Assembly: GCF_001939065.1 (NCBI RefSeq)
Contig: NZ_MPSZ01000002.1
Coordinates: 62,001-126,000 of the forward strand
Source of the DNA: Exiguobacterium indicum HHS 31
GTDB lineage: Bacteria; Bacillota; Bacilli; Exiguobacteriales; Exiguobacteriaceae
Reading direction: 5' to 3'
DNA: 64,000 nt
Shown here: positions 51,639 through 60,730 of the stretch, one piece after another
How the letters are laid out: each line of letters begins with the position of its first letter
How positions within the stretch are numbered: the first letter of the stretch is position 1
Notes under the pieces: generated by a model
What the model was told of the DNA's origin: nothing
The model's input: only the letters and a program-made list of their open reading frames with translations
The model's database searches: none
Program-made: the position numbers and the translations under genes

Positions 51639-51757
51639 GATATGTTTCCTCCCCAAAGCATAAGTACCTATCTTTTCTTTTACTTAATATTCCATATGAT
51701 AGGTTTTGTTCCTCTTCCATTTCAATAAATTATTCGTCTCTGTCGTTTAAACCACAA

Positions 51758-51785
51758 CAAGGCAATGGACGTGTCCATTGCCTTG
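51758..51785 (-). terminator. Terminator after the GH16 gene
   Basis: Perfect 13-bp stem CAAGGCAATGGAC / GTCCATTGCCTTG with loop GT. Confidence 0.85.
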
Positions 51786-51791
51786 CCTTAG

Positions 51792-54149
51792 TCATTCCTT
51801 CACTTTGAGATTCACATCATCAATCGTTACGTCATGGACAGCGAACGGCGAACCTTCTGCGCGTCCCATCAGGAACTTCAACGCACCTGTATCCGTTTGT
51901 TCCATCGTAAAGGTATAGCTATACGTCTTCGGTGTTGTCGTGATTGGCTCGACTTGACTGAAGTAACGCGTGTACGAAGCATTTTCAATCGTCACTTCGA
52001 TCGGACGCGATACAGTCGACGATGCCGTGAAGCTCAATTCATATGTTTTGCCTTTCGCGAGTGACAAGTTTCCTTGCTCGAGCAAGACACTCCATGGTTC
52101 TTGTCCTTCCGCTCCAATCTTTATGCGTGCTGCTTCATTGACAGCTTCGATAGCGGCTTGCGCATCATAGTGGACGTATGACGACCATGACGTCAATCCG
52201 TTTGCAAACGAACCGTTTTTCAGTGGTGACGGATCAACCGGCACCGGTGTCACATCAATCAACTCCACATCATCGAGCGAGATTTTCCCGGCTTGTCCAC
52301 TGAAGTCAAACACAAGCTGATTGTCGTCTGCCGTTTGTGTAGCCGTGAACGGAATGTCGACAGTCGTTGCTTGTTTCGTCAACGGTACAGTCGTCTGCTT
52401 CAATTGCTCTTGTGCCCCAGTGATTTTCACCTGAAGTGATTTCGCTTTTTTCGCACCTGCTGTGAATCGAAGCTGATACACATGCCCAGCTTCTAGTTGA
52501 AGTCCCTTTTGCGTTAAACGTGCCGTCGTTTTTTGTCCATGTCCTTCATAACGGAAATCACGTGACTCAGGATTAACAGCCCCTGTCGTCCGCTTGTTAC
52601 CGTTGAAGTGCCAATACGTCAAACGGTCCATCGCTCCTTGATCGAACGTCCCGTTGTAGACGAGATCCCCGTCCGGTAGTGCCGGTTTTGTTGCATCTTC
52701 ATCGATGACGCCGCGCGGAATCTGTTCGACACGGACGTTCCCGATCTGAACACCCGCTTTTTCAAGTCCGAGGTTGAACTCAAGACGTGCTGCGAGATCC
52801 GTCTCTGCCGCCATATCGAACGTGAACGTATGCCGTTTGACGCTTGGTGTCAGAGCAATCGACTGTTCATTTGAATATTTCGTGTACCCACGCTCTGCTC
52901 CACCGCCGACTTTGACCATCATCTTCCGGTCTGCTGTGCTGCTCGCGTCAAAGCTGACTTGGTAACGTCCACCTTGCGCGAGTGATACGTTTTGAATCAA
53001 TTGATGGGAGTAAGTCTGTGAACCAGGCTGATCAATCGTGACGTCCGCCATCCGTTGCCCCTCTTTTTCAATGATCGCAAGACTTCCTTTGCCACCGAAG
53101 TCCGGGAGCGTGACGTAGTTCCAGTACAGCGGATCAAACGACTGATTCCCGGTGATCATCGTGACCGGTTGTTCAAACGCTGTGTCGTAGACGAGGTTAC
53201 CATCGATCGGTTGCTTGGCTCCGTCCGGTAACGTCACGTTTTCGTAGCTCGGTTCGACCGGTTCACGGTACGCTCGATTTTTCAAATCATAGACCCGGAC
53301 GTAGTCGACTTCCATCTCGGCTGGGAACTTCGTCGTCGCATCGACTTCTCCATCGAACCAACCACCGACCGCGAGATTCATGACGAGATAGAAGTTTTGG
53401 TCGAACGGTGCCGGATAACTATAATTCGTTGCTGCGTTCAAGCCTTTACTGTACCAATCGTTTTGTGTTTGATAGAGATTGCCGTCAACGTACCAACGGA
53501 GTTCGCCCGGCTCCCATTCGACTGCGTACGTATGCCATTGGTCGATCCGCTGTCCGTCTGGGAAGTGATAGTCTTTCCCCGTATATTTATTGTTTGGCCA
53601 GTTCTCCCCGTAGTGAATCGTTCCAGCGACCTTGTCCGGCTGACTGCCCCAAGCTTCCATGACGTCAATCTCACCGGACGCTGCCCAGGCCCCGTATTTA
53701 TCTTGCTCCGGTAACATCCAGAACGCAGGCCAAAGCCCTTTTCCGGTCGGGAGCTTCGCTTTGATCTCATAACGACCGTACGTCTTACTGAATAATCCTT
53801 TCGTCTTTAGCTTCGCTGACGTGTAATCGTATGTACCGAGATCATCCGTCGTCTTTTCCTGCTTCGCCTTGATGACGAGTTTCCCGTTGCGAATAAACGA
53901 GTTATCTTGCTTCGTCGTGTAGTATTGTTTTTCATTGTTGCCCCAACCCGGTGAGACCGGTTGTCCGTTCGCATCCTTGATCCAATTCCCCGTATCATAC
54001 GTCCATTTCGTCCGGTCGAGTTGTTTTGCCTGAAACTCATCCGACCAGACGAGTTTCCACTTCGTCTCTTTTTTGTCTGCCTTCGCGTCGACCGCTTGAC
54101 CGCTCAGCAATAAACCGGTCCCGACCGCCAGTGCTACCCATGTCTTCAT
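51792..54149 (-). CDS. Secreted beta-1,3(4)-glucanase, GH16, with three C-terminal CBM-like modules
   Basis: 785 residues. Signal peptide (MKTWVALAVGTGLLLSGQAVDA), then GH16 at about 30-300. The catalytic E-x-D-x-x-E is GEIDVMEAWG: nucleophile E160, D162, acid/base E165. The domain also has WLYVD-like RWYVDGNLYQTQ and NLAVGGWFDGEVD. Three carbohydrate-binding-like modules (CBM4/9 style) follow at about 310-465, 485-640 and 645-785, each opening with D/NGxF or similar. It would cleave laminarin or mixed-linkage glucan outside the cell. A hairpin between it and the upstream GH1 gene likely lowers its share of operon transcripts. Confidence 0.9.
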   Translation of the reverse strand: MKTWVALAVGTGLLLSGQAVDAKADKKETKWKLVWSDEFQAKQLDRTKWTYDTGNWIKDANGQPVSPGWGNNEKQYYTTKQDNSFIRNGKLVIKAKQEKTTDDLGTYDYTSAKLKTKGLFSKTYGRYEIKAKLPTGKGLWPAFWMLPEQDKYGAWAASGEIDVMEAWGSQPDKVAGTIHYGENWPNNKYTGKDYHFPDGQRIDQWHTYAVEWEPGELRWYVDGNLYQTQNDWYSKGLNAATNYSYPAPFDQNFYLVMNLAVGGWFDGEVDATTKFPAEMEVDYVRVYDLKNRAYREPVEPSYENVTLPDGAKQPIDGNLVYDTAFEQPVTMITGNQSFDPLYWNYVTLPDFGGKGSLAIIEKEGQRMADVTIDQPGSQTYSHQLIQNVSLAQGGRYQVSFDASSTADRKMMVKVGGGAERGYTKYSNEQSIALTPSVKRHTFTFDMAAETDLAARLEFNLGLEKAGVQIGNVRVEQIPRGVIDEDATKPALPDGDLVYNGTFDQGAMDRLTYWHFNGNKRTTGAVNPESRDFRYEGHGQKTTARLTQKGLQLEAGHVYQLRFTAGAKKAKSLQVKITGAQEQLKQTTVPLTKQATTVDIPFTATQTADDNQLVFDFSGQAGKISLDDVELIDVTPVPVDPSPLKNGSFANGLTSWSSYVHYDAQAAIEAVNEAARIKIGAEGQEPWSVLLEQGNLSLAKGKTYELSFTASSTVSRPIEVTIENASYTRYFSQVEPITTTPKTYSYTFTMEQTDTGALKFLMGRAEGSPFAVHDVTIDDVNLKVKE

Positions 54150-54170
54150 GTCTGTTTCCTCCTCTTAGTC

Positions 54171-54206
54171 AAAAAGAGGCAAGGACGAATGTTCGACCTT
54201 GCCTCC
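54171..54206 (-). terminator. Stem-loop between GH1 and GH16 genes
   Basis: GAGGCAAGG...CCTTGCCTC stem (54176-54205) with an inner GAA/TTC pair, then TTTTTG on the minus strand. It may end the operon at GH1 or attenuate transcription into GH16. Confidence 0.75.
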
Positions 54207-54210
54207 TTTG

Positions 54211-55557
54211 TCACGCTTCTTGTGGAATCGTTGCCTTATGTTGCTCGATGACGCCCGCATACCAGTGGGCGCTGTCTTTCCAAATCCGTTCCTGTGTCTC
54301 GAAATCGACGTAGAGAATTCCGAAACGCTTATCATAGCCGAAGCTCCACTCGAAGTTGTCGAGCAGTGACCAAAGATAATAGCCTTGGATGTTCATCCCT
54401 TCTTCGTTTAAATCAGACACCGCTTGGAGGTGTTGTGCGACGTAATCAATCCGGTTCTGGTCAGCGACGCGACCATCGACCAATTCATCGTCGAATGCCG
54501 CACCGTTTTCCGTGATGTAGATTGGTAAATCCGTATACTCGGCACGCAAACGACGAATCAAGTCCTTGAATTCGCTCGGGGCGATATCCCAGCCCATACC
54601 TGTCTTGTCGTAATCCGAGTACGCATCCTTCTGCAGGAAATCGTTCGCAGCACTGAACTCGACGAGGTTACGACTGTAGAAGTTGATCCCGAAGAAGTCA
54701 CATGGGATGGAGATCGTCTCCATGTCGCCTTCCTCGATGAACGCGTACGAATGGACGTATTTCGAGAACAGGTTCATCATGTCGACTGGATACTGACCTT
54801 TGAAGACTGGATCGAGGAACCATCGATTCGCATATCCGTCTGCATTGTTCATCGCCAGCTGATCGTTGACGGAATCCGTCTTCGCATACTTCGGTGCCAA
54901 GTTCAACGTGATACCGATCGGTGTGACCGATTTGAACTCACCCTTCAACAGCTCGACTGCCTTTCCGTGTGATAACAACAAGTGGTGCACGGCACGAACG
55001 GCTTCGTTCATATCCGTATGACCTGGTGCATGTTGCCCGAGATGGTAGCTGAGGAACCCAGCACACCATGGTTCATTATGTGTGATCCACGAGTCGACGA
55101 TCCCGTCGAGTTCCGCAAAACATGCTCGGGCGAAGTCAAGGAACCAGTCGACCGATGCCCGGTTGATCCAGCCGCCTTCTTCATGTGCCCAAAGTGGTAA
55201 ATCCCAGTGGTACAGCGTCACGGCTGGCTTGATGCCTTCTGCCCGTAGACGTGTCGCGAGTTTCTTATAGAACGCCATGCCTTCCGGATTGTAGACCCCT
55301 TTTTGCGGGAAGATCCGTGGCCAGGCAATCGAGAAGCGGTACGTGTCGACGCCAAGACGTTTGATGTGCTGAATATCTTCTTCATAACGGTGGTAGTGGT
55401 CACACGCGATATCACCGTTATGTTGTTCGAAGACTTTTCCATCCTCCTCACAGAAAGCATCCCAGATCGAAGGCGTGCGTCCGCCTTCGTTGTGGGCACC
55501 TTCGATTTGATACGACGACGTCGCCGTTCCGAATACGAAGTCTGGTGCAAATTTCAT
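54211..55557 (-). CDS. Beta-glucosidase, GH1
   Basis: 448 residues, no signal peptide, cytosolic. Retaining TIM-barrel enzyme with acid/base E162 in THNEPWC and nucleophile E350 in YITENGAAF. SSYQIEGA (residues 14-21) is the N-terminal GH1 signature and WSLLDNFEW the C-terminal aglycone one. It would split imported gluco-oligosaccharides made by the GH16 enzyme. No phospho-site residues for 6-phospho-glucosides stand out, and an ABC importer rather than a PTS lies next to it, so it acts on unphosphorylated sugars. Confidence 0.94.
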   Translation of the reverse strand: MKFAPDFVFGTATSSYQIEGAHNEGGRTPSIWDAFCEEDGKVFEQHNGDIACDHYHRYEEDIQHIKRLGVDTYRFSIAWPRIFPQKGVYNPEGMAFYKKLATRLRAEGIKPAVTLYHWDLPLWAHEEGGWINRASVDWFLDFARACFAELDGIVDSWITHNEPWCAGFLSYHLGQHAPGHTDMNEAVRAVHHLLLSHGKAVELLKGEFKSVTPIGITLNLAPKYAKTDSVNDQLAMNNADGYANRWFLDPVFKGQYPVDMMNLFSKYVHSYAFIEEGDMETISIPCDFFGINFYSRNLVEFSAANDFLQKDAYSDYDKTGMGWDIAPSEFKDLIRRLRAEYTDLPIYITENGAAFDDELVDGRVADQNRIDYVAQHLQAVSDLNEEGMNIQGYYLWSLLDNFEWSFGYDKRFGILYVDFETQERIWKDSAHWYAGVIEQHKATIPQEA

Positions 55558-55580
55558 ATGTGTAATCTCCTTTAAGCTAC

Positions 55581-56504
55581 TTATTCTTTAACGGCACCTG
55601 CCGAGATACTGCTGACGATATATTTCGAGAGGAACAAGAAGGCGATCATGATCGGTACGACGGAAATCGCGATTCCGAGATAGAGCGAGCCTAAGTTCTC
55701 TGCGACTTGTGACCCTTTCAAGAAGCCCATCAAGACCGGTAACGTATACTTCTCTGGGGAGAAGAGTAAGACGAGCGGCATGATGTAGTTGTTCCATGAA
55801 CCGATGAACGTAAAGATCGACATCGTCGCGATCGCCGGCATCATCATCGGTAAAGCGATCGTATGGAAGATTCGGAACTCACTCGCTCCGTCCATCCGTG
55901 CTGCTTCGATCAAACTCGGGTGCAGGACGGTCTGGACATATTGTCGGACGAAGAAGACCGTGAACGGACTCGCGATCGCCGGAACAATCAATGGGATGTA
56001 GCTATCAAGTAACCCGAGATTCTTACTTAGTTCATAGAACCCGATCAAACCGAGTTGACCCGGAACCATCATCATGACGAGCATGAAGACGAACATCGCG
56101 TTCTTCCCTTTGAACTGATAGAAGGCGAATCCGAATGCTGTCAACGCCGAGAAATACCCTGATAGGACGGTAACGAGAACGGCAATGATCAAGCTGTTCT
56201 TGAACCCAGACCAGATGTTGACGTATGAACTGAGGGCGGCGTAGTTCTCAGCAAGTGAGTTCCCGGGAATCAACGAGAACCCAGACAAGACTTCTTCGTT
56301 CGAGCGCGTTGCGTTGATGATCATCATCAAAAACGGGATGATACAGGCGATCGTTAAGACGACGAGACCAATATAGATGACACTTTTGCCGAACCAGGCT
56401 TTCTTTTGTTTCGGTGGTGGCGTCAACTTGAGCGGGCGTTCGGAACGCTCCGGTTGTTCCTCCGTTTGTGGCACGATCCGACGTGCTTCTGCATTTCGTT
56501 CCAT
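55581..56504 (-). CDS. Sugar ABC transporter permease, MalG type (beta-glucoside locus)
   Basis: 307 residues: a 30-residue charged tail (RPLKLTPPPKQKKAW), six membrane helices, and the EAA loop HPSLIEAARMDGASEFRIF. Partner of the MalF-type gene upstream, with a 3-base gap. No ATPase is encoded nearby, as in the galactoside operon. Confidence 0.93.
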   Translation of the reverse strand: MERNAEARRIVPQTEEQPERSERPLKLTPPPKQKKAWFGKSVIYIGLVVLTIACIIPFLMMIINATRSNEEVLSGFSLIPGNSLAENYAALSSYVNIWSGFKNSLIIAVLVTVLSGYFSALTAFGFAFYQFKGKNAMFVFMLVMMMVPGQLGLIGFYELSKNLGLLDSYIPLIVPAIASPFTVFFVRQYVQTVLHPSLIEAARMDGASEFRIFHTIALPMMMPAIATMSIFTFIGSWNNYIMPLVLLFSPEKYTLPVLMGFLKGSQVAENLGSLYLGIAISVVPIMIAFLFLSKYIVSSISAGAVKE

Positions 56505-56507
56505 CGG

Positions 56508-57404
56508 TCAGGCTCCTTTCGGCGAACGTTCTTTTCGGAACATCCCTTTGAAGACGATGATTGAAAAGACGAGCGTGATGGCAAACAGTCCGTATGCGAC
56601 AGCAGCGGCGTAGCCATAGTTGTTGTATTTGAAAGCTTGGTTATAGAGATAGAGCACCATCGTGTTCAAGGCACCATCTGGCGCACCGACACCATCCGTA
56701 ATCAACATCGGGAGGTCGAACAATTGCAGACCACCGATCAACGACGTGATCATGATGTAGAGCAAAATCGGTTTTAAGAGTGGCAACGTGATGCGTGAGA
56801 AAATCTGCCAACGTGTTGCCCCGTCAATCAAGGCTGCTTCGAAGTAGTCCTTCGAGATCCCGGATACGCCCGCCATGACGACGATGAACGAGTGACCGAG
56901 CCACATCCATGTCAGGATAAGCGAGACGGAAATTTGTGCGGTCACCGGTTGCGTCAACCAGTTGATCGGCTCCGAGATGATTCCGATTTTCATCAACATC
57001 ATGTTCAGTGAACCATGCTGCCAGTCGAGCAAGATGCCGAACAATAAGGCGACCGAGCTGATCGTGATCAAGTTCGGTAAGTAGAACGTCGCCCGGAAGA
57101 AGGCAAGCCCTTTTAATTTCAACTGGAGATCCGAGAACAACAAAGCGAGCAATAAAGCGCCACCGATCTGAAGGATGAAGTTCAGACCCCAAATCTTCAG
57201 AGTGTTAAAGAACGCTTCGATGAAGTACGTATCCCCGAGTAACCGCGTATAGTTCGCGAGTCCGACGAGTTGTTCGCCTTCAGCGCCCGTGTAGTTCGTG
57301 AAACTGTAATAGAAAGTCAAAGCAACCGGATAGATGCTGAAGATCAAGAAGACGATCCAAAACGGTGCGATGAACAGATACCCATGGCGATCGAGTTTTT
57401 TCAC
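56508..57404 (-). CDS. Sugar ABC transporter permease, MalF type (beta-glucoside locus)
   Basis: 298 residues with six membrane helices starting LFIAPFWIVFLIFSIYPVAL and the EAA loop KDYFEAALIDGATRWQIF. Separated from the binding-protein gene by 60 bases with a stem-loop. Confidence 0.93.
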   Translation of the reverse strand: MKKLDRHGYLFIAPFWIVFLIFSIYPVALTFYYSFTNYTGAEGEQLVGLANYTRLLGDTYFIEAFFNTLKIWGLNFILQIGGALLLALLFSDLQLKLKGLAFFRATFYLPNLITISSVALLFGILLDWQHGSLNMMLMKIGIISEPINWLTQPVTAQISVSLILTWMWLGHSFIVVMAGVSGISKDYFEAALIDGATRWQIFSRITLPLLKPILLYIMITSLIGGLQLFDLPMLITDGVGAPDGALNTMVLYLYNQAFKYNNYGYAAAVAYGLFAITLVFSIIVFKGMFRKERSPKGA

Positions 57405-57432
57405 AGGTCAAACCCCTTTCTTAAACAAGAAG

Positions 57433-57457
57433 AGGTGAGGCGAGGATCGCCCCACCT
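57433..57457 (-). terminator. Intercistronic stem-loop between binding protein and permeases (beta-glucoside locus)
   Basis: AGGTGgGGCG / CGCCtCACCT stem (57433-57442 with 57448-57457), loop ATCCT, then CTTCTTGTTT. Same position as the stem in the galactoside operon (9848-9873). Confidence 0.7.
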
Positions 57458-57464
57458 ACTCTCC

Positions 57465-58772
57465 TTATTCCGGTACTTTTACGTCCGGATACGCGTTTTT
57501 GACTTTTTTGTAGAACTCAGCAAGTGCTTCGTCTTTTGATTTTTTACCTTGGACGTATTCCATGACCGATGCACCATACAATGTATCGAGCTGCTGGTCA
57601 TACTTCGTGACGATTCCTGGTGTGATCTTGTCTGCTTGATCAAGGAAGAACTCATAGTTGTTCTGTCCGCCGAGAAACTCATCTTTGAAGTCGGTCTTGA
57701 TTTTTTCAGTAACTGGTTTGTACGCTAACACGTCACCTGTTTCTTTTGCCCAATCTGTTAAGAACGCTTCGTCTTGCGTCATCATCTTGACGAAATCATA
57801 CGCAAGCTTTTGTTTCTTCGAATCTTTGTAGACACCTAACCACGTACCACCCCAGAAGTATGGGCTCGGTCCGCTTGTGACCGCCCAGTCACCCGCTGAT
57901 TTTTTCGCGTTTTCTTTGAGGACACTGTGAAGACCCCATGTCGGGAGGACGTAAGAGAAGACTTCTGTTTCAGTCTCTTTACCGTTTTCTTTAACTTTGA
58001 CCGGTTTATCCATCCCTGCGAACCATGATGGTGACCATTCTGGTGCGAGTGCCGTATATTGTTTCGTCCGGAGTTCTTTTGCGTAATCCATGTAATCTTT
58101 CTTGTCTTGCGTCAAGACAAGCTCTTGCTTATCGTTGACCCAAGGTTGTGGGTCGTTCCCTTGTGCGAACCAACGAATCGATCCTTCATCCGGGAACATC
58201 TTGTAGCCTTTGCTCTTCATTTTTTCAGCGACTTCGAAGACGCCGTCCATCGAGTCCATCATGCCGCCGATTTCTTTTGGATCGTCTGTACCGAGAACTT
58301 TTTTCGCGATGCTTCGTTTGTAGTAGACGCCACCTGGTGTCGTTTGCCATGACAGCGCACGCACGTTGCCGTCCTTATCTTTCCCCATGTCATAGACGTA
58401 CGGAATATAGTCATCTTTGACTTCGCCTGCGTTGAATGGTTTTTCAGAGAGGTTCGCCCAGTAGCCGGCATCAACCCACTGTTTCAAGAACGCGATCTCA
58501 CCTGTGAAGATATCCGGTGCGCCGACGCCACTTTCAAGAGCTGGTTTCAACTTCGTCGGGTAGTCGGCGATTGGCACGATCGTCAATTCGACTTTGACTC
58601 CGTTTTTCTCTTCGAACTTTTTGATAGGCTCTTTTAACTCATCCGTGAACGACCAGATTTTCAAGACTTCTTTCCCGCCGCTCGTCTTTTCTTCGCTGCT
58701 ACCTGAACATCCAGCAAGGACGCTTGCTGTTAACGCACCGACTGTTAACACGCTAACTAATTGTTTCTTCAT
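57465..58772 (-). CDS. Sugar-binding lipoprotein of ABC importer (beta-glucoside locus)
   Basis: 435 residues with a lipoprotein signal peptide and lipobox VLAGC (Cys22), then a Ser/Glu-rich linker. The mature protein has LKIWSFTDELKEPIKKFEEKNG and WGGTWLGVYKDSKK, typical of MalE-like receptors. Likely ligand: beta-1,3- or mixed-linkage gluco-oligosaccharides from the GH16 enzyme (context). Two LacI operators lie upstream. Confidence 0.93.
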   Translation of the reverse strand: MKKQLVSVLTVGALTASVLAGCSGSSEEKTSGGKEVLKIWSFTDELKEPIKKFEEKNGVKVELTIVPIADYPTKLKPALESGVGAPDIFTGEIAFLKQWVDAGYWANLSEKPFNAGEVKDDYIPYVYDMGKDKDGNVRALSWQTTPGGVYYKRSIAKKVLGTDDPKEIGGMMDSMDGVFEVAEKMKSKGYKMFPDEGSIRWFAQGNDPQPWVNDKQELVLTQDKKDYMDYAKELRTKQYTALAPEWSPSWFAGMDKPVKVKENGKETETEVFSYVLPTWGLHSVLKENAKKSAGDWAVTSGPSPYFWGGTWLGVYKDSKKQKLAYDFVKMMTQDEAFLTDWAKETGDVLAYKPVTEKIKTDFKDEFLGGQNNYEFFLDQADKITPGIVTKYDQQLDTLYGASVMEYVQGKKSKDEALAEFYKKVKNAYPDVKVPE

Positions 58773-58807
58773 CTCATCTCATCCTTTTGTTAAGTATTCC
58801 GCTTGTA

Positions 58808-58821
58808 AGTAAGCGGTTTCA
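58808..58821. promoter_or_regulatory. Weak cre-like site
   Basis: AGTAAGCGGTTTCA matches the cre consensus at 12 of 14 positions, in the leader of the beta-glucoside operon. Suggests CcpA control; weaker than the galactoside cre. Confidence 0.35.
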
Positions 58822-58840
58822 ATTAATTATTCAAAAATAC

Positions 58841-58854
58841 CGAAAGCGCTTTCG
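58841..58854. promoter_or_regulatory. LacI-family operator O1
   Basis: CGAAAGCGCTTTCG, a perfect 14-bp palindrome upstream of the binding-lipoprotein gene. Identical to the site in front of the lacI-type gene. Confidence 0.75.
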
Positions 58855-58875
58855 AAAAGGCTTTAAAAAAATTCC

Positions 58876-58889
58876 CGAAAGCCCTTTCG
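58876..58889. promoter_or_regulatory. LacI-family operator O2
   Basis: CGAAAGCCCTTTCG, one base off the perfect palindrome, 35 bp from O1 centre to centre, flanked by C and G that extend the dyad. Two spaced sites could allow looping or cooperative binding. Confidence 0.65.
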
Positions 58890-58915
58890 GAAAAAGTGAT
58901 AAAAAATGATTTCGA

Positions 58916-58958
58916 AATCGCTCTCGCTTTTCCTCACTGACAACAAGCGAGAGCGATT
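58916..58958 (-). terminator. Terminator after the LacI gene
   Basis: AATCGCTCTCGCTT pairs perfectly with AAGCGAGAGCGATT (14 bp); a T-rich run follows on the minus strand. Confidence 0.88.
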
Positions 58959-58975
58959 CCGAAACAACCATTGTG

Positions 58976-59989
58976 TTATTCAGGTACTGGACCTGTCGAT
59001 TGACGAACCATCAAGTTAACCGGAATGACATCACGTGTCGTAACCCGTTTTTTGTTGACGATCTGTTCAATCAAGACTGATGCTGCATGTTGACCAATCG
59101 TTTCCGTATCTTGTCGGACCGTCGTCAACTTCGGTGTAATGTATTTCGCGACATAGATATCATCGTACCCAACGACTGAGATGTCTTCTGGAATCTGTAA
59201 CCCGGCTTCATGAATCGCTTCAATCGCACCGATTGCCATTTCATCCCCGGCAACGAAGACCGCTGTCGGTCGTTCAGGTAATGCTAGCAATTCGTTCATT
59301 GCCCGCTTGCCTTCTTCCCCGGAAAAGAATCCACCGTTGACGAGATATCCGTCCGGAATCGGCAAATCAAGTTGTTCCATCGCTTGCTGATAGCCTTCAA
59401 TCCGCGCTCTTCCCGCATCTGTCGACGTATCCCCCGCAATGTGGGCGATCAACCGATGACCGAGTTCGTGCAAATGATTGATGGCGAGTGTGCCACCAGT
59501 GATGTTATCCGAGTAGACGACACTACAATCGGCACTGTCCATGTCGACGACGACGATCGGAATCGTACTTTGAATCAACTCCTGGACGTGCTGGTCCATC
59601 TGATCGGAGCAGATGACGACGATGCCGTCGACTGCCCGGTGTCGGAAATGCTCGAGGTAACTCATATCACGATTGCGTAAGTTTCGCGATGCGAAGATGA
59701 GGTCATACCCTTGTTGTTCTGTTGCTTTTCGGAAACTCTCAATGATCGCGTTGAAGAACGGATGCATCATTCCGACGCCATGTGCTTCCGAGAACATGAC
59801 ACCGATCGTCCACGAACGTTTCGTCGAGAGCGACTGGGCGTGCGCGTTCGGTAAGTATCCCATCTCGGCTGCTGCTTGGACGATTTTTGCTTTCGTCTTT
59901 TCGCTGACATCCGAATAATTATTTAAGGCTTTTGAGACCGTTGTAATTGAAAAACCGGTCATCTTCGCTAAATCATAAATTGTTCCCAT
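58976..59989 (-). CDS. LacI-family transcriptional repressor
   Basis: 337 residues from the ATG at 59989 (GGAGTGA upstream; an in-frame GTG at 59998 is the alternative). The HTH is TIYDLAKMTGFSITTVSKALNNYSDVSEKT (about 2-32), with hinge helix NAHAQSLS, then a periplasmic-binding-like sensor. It probably controls the beta-glucan operon through CGAAAGCGCTTTCG palindromes at 58841, 58876 and in its own leader. Inducer probably a beta-glucoside (inference). Confidence 0.93.
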   Translation of the reverse strand: MGTIYDLAKMTGFSITTVSKALNNYSDVSEKTKAKIVQAAAEMGYLPNAHAQSLSTKRSWTIGVMFSEAHGVGMMHPFFNAIIESFRKATEQQGYDLIFASRNLRNRDMSYLEHFRHRAVDGIVVICSDQMDQHVQELIQSTIPIVVVDMDSADCSVVYSDNITGGTLAINHLHELGHRLIAHIAGDTSTDAGRARIEGYQQAMEQLDLPIPDGYLVNGGFFSGEEGKRAMNELLALPERPTAVFVAGDEMAIGAIEAIHEAGLQIPEDISVVGYDDIYVAKYITPKLTTVRQDTETIGQHAASVLIEQIVNKKRVTTRDVIPVNLMVRQSTGPVPE

Positions 59990-60008
59990 GCTACTCACTC
60001 CATTTCAC

Positions 60009-60022
60009 CGAAAGCGCTTTCG
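60009..60022. promoter_or_regulatory. LacI-family operator in the repressor's own leader
   Basis: Perfect CGAAAGCGCTTTCG palindrome 19 bases before the repressor's start codon, implying autoregulation. Confidence 0.75.
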
Positions 60023-60210
60023 ATAAATTTAGTATACGAAGTCTCTCTGGAAGTTGCAACCTATTTTTTTATGAAAAATCAGATAAATTGAAAACGTTAT
60101 CATTTATACTGGATTCAATACAAAAAGAAATCGATTTTTCTTTTAATACGAACAAATGTTTGGTATACTTAAAAAAACACACTTCGCCTTTTTTAGAGAG
60201 GAGCTTTCCC

Positions 60211-60639
60211 ATGCCCATTAATCCGTATCTTGTCTTCAACGGCAACACGCGTGAGGCACTGACGTTTTATGCACAGGTCTTTGGTCAAGAACTACCGGAT
60301 ATCATGGAGTTCGGACCAGGACCCGGTCCTGACGGTCAGCCCTACCCAGTAGAGATGCAGTCACTTGTTCTACATGCTGAACTGATCGTTCATGGTACCC
60401 GCTTAATGTTCTCAGACGCAATGCCGTATGATCCGGTCACGATCGGTCAGAACGTTACCTTGGCGCTCCACTTATCTGACGTCGATCTGTTACAGAAGAC
60501 GTTTGATCAACTCGCAAAAGACGGCAACGTCATCATGCCGATTCAAAAGACATTCTGGAGTGAAGCATACGGAATCGTCGAAGATACGTTTGGTGTGCAG
60601 TGGCAAGTCAATCATGTAGAGAGTGAAGTGTCGGTGTGA
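60211..60639 (+). CDS. VOC-superfamily protein (YjdN/PhnB-like)
   Basis: 142 residues with paired beta-alpha-beta-beta-beta modules of the vicinal-oxygen-chelate fold. It begins INPYLVFNGNTREALTFYAQVFG, close to PhnB/YjdN proteins, and ends EDTFGVQWQVNH. Members are often annotated as 3-demethylubiquinone methyltransferase-like or bleomycin-resistance-like, but the reaction is not known. AGAGAGGAG lies before the ATG at 60211. Confidence 0.87.
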   Translation: MPINPYLVFNGNTREALTFYAQVFGQELPDIMEFGPGPGPDGQPYPVEMQSLVLHAELIVHGTRLMFSDAMPYDPVTIGQNVTLALHLSDVDLLQKTFDQLAKDGNVIMPIQKTFWSEAYGIVEDTFGVQWQVNHVESEVSV

Positions 60640-60642
60640 CCT

Positions 60643-60677
60643 TTAAACTCCTCGAGAACTCGAGGAGTTTATTTTTA
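60643..60677 (+). terminator. Terminator after the VOC gene
   Basis: AAACTCCTCG / CGAGGAGTTT stem, then TATTTTTA. Confidence 0.85.
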
Positions 60678-60730
60678 GTCTATCAAGCCATGGTATACTT
60701 TGAAAAAAAGGGTTAGAAGGAGCGAATCAC

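Noticed and set aside
58913-58926. A third CGAAA...CTCTCG site resembling the LacI operators
   Set aside because: It has two mismatches and lies inside the perfect stem of the terminator that follows the repressor gene, so the resemblance is explained by the hairpin.
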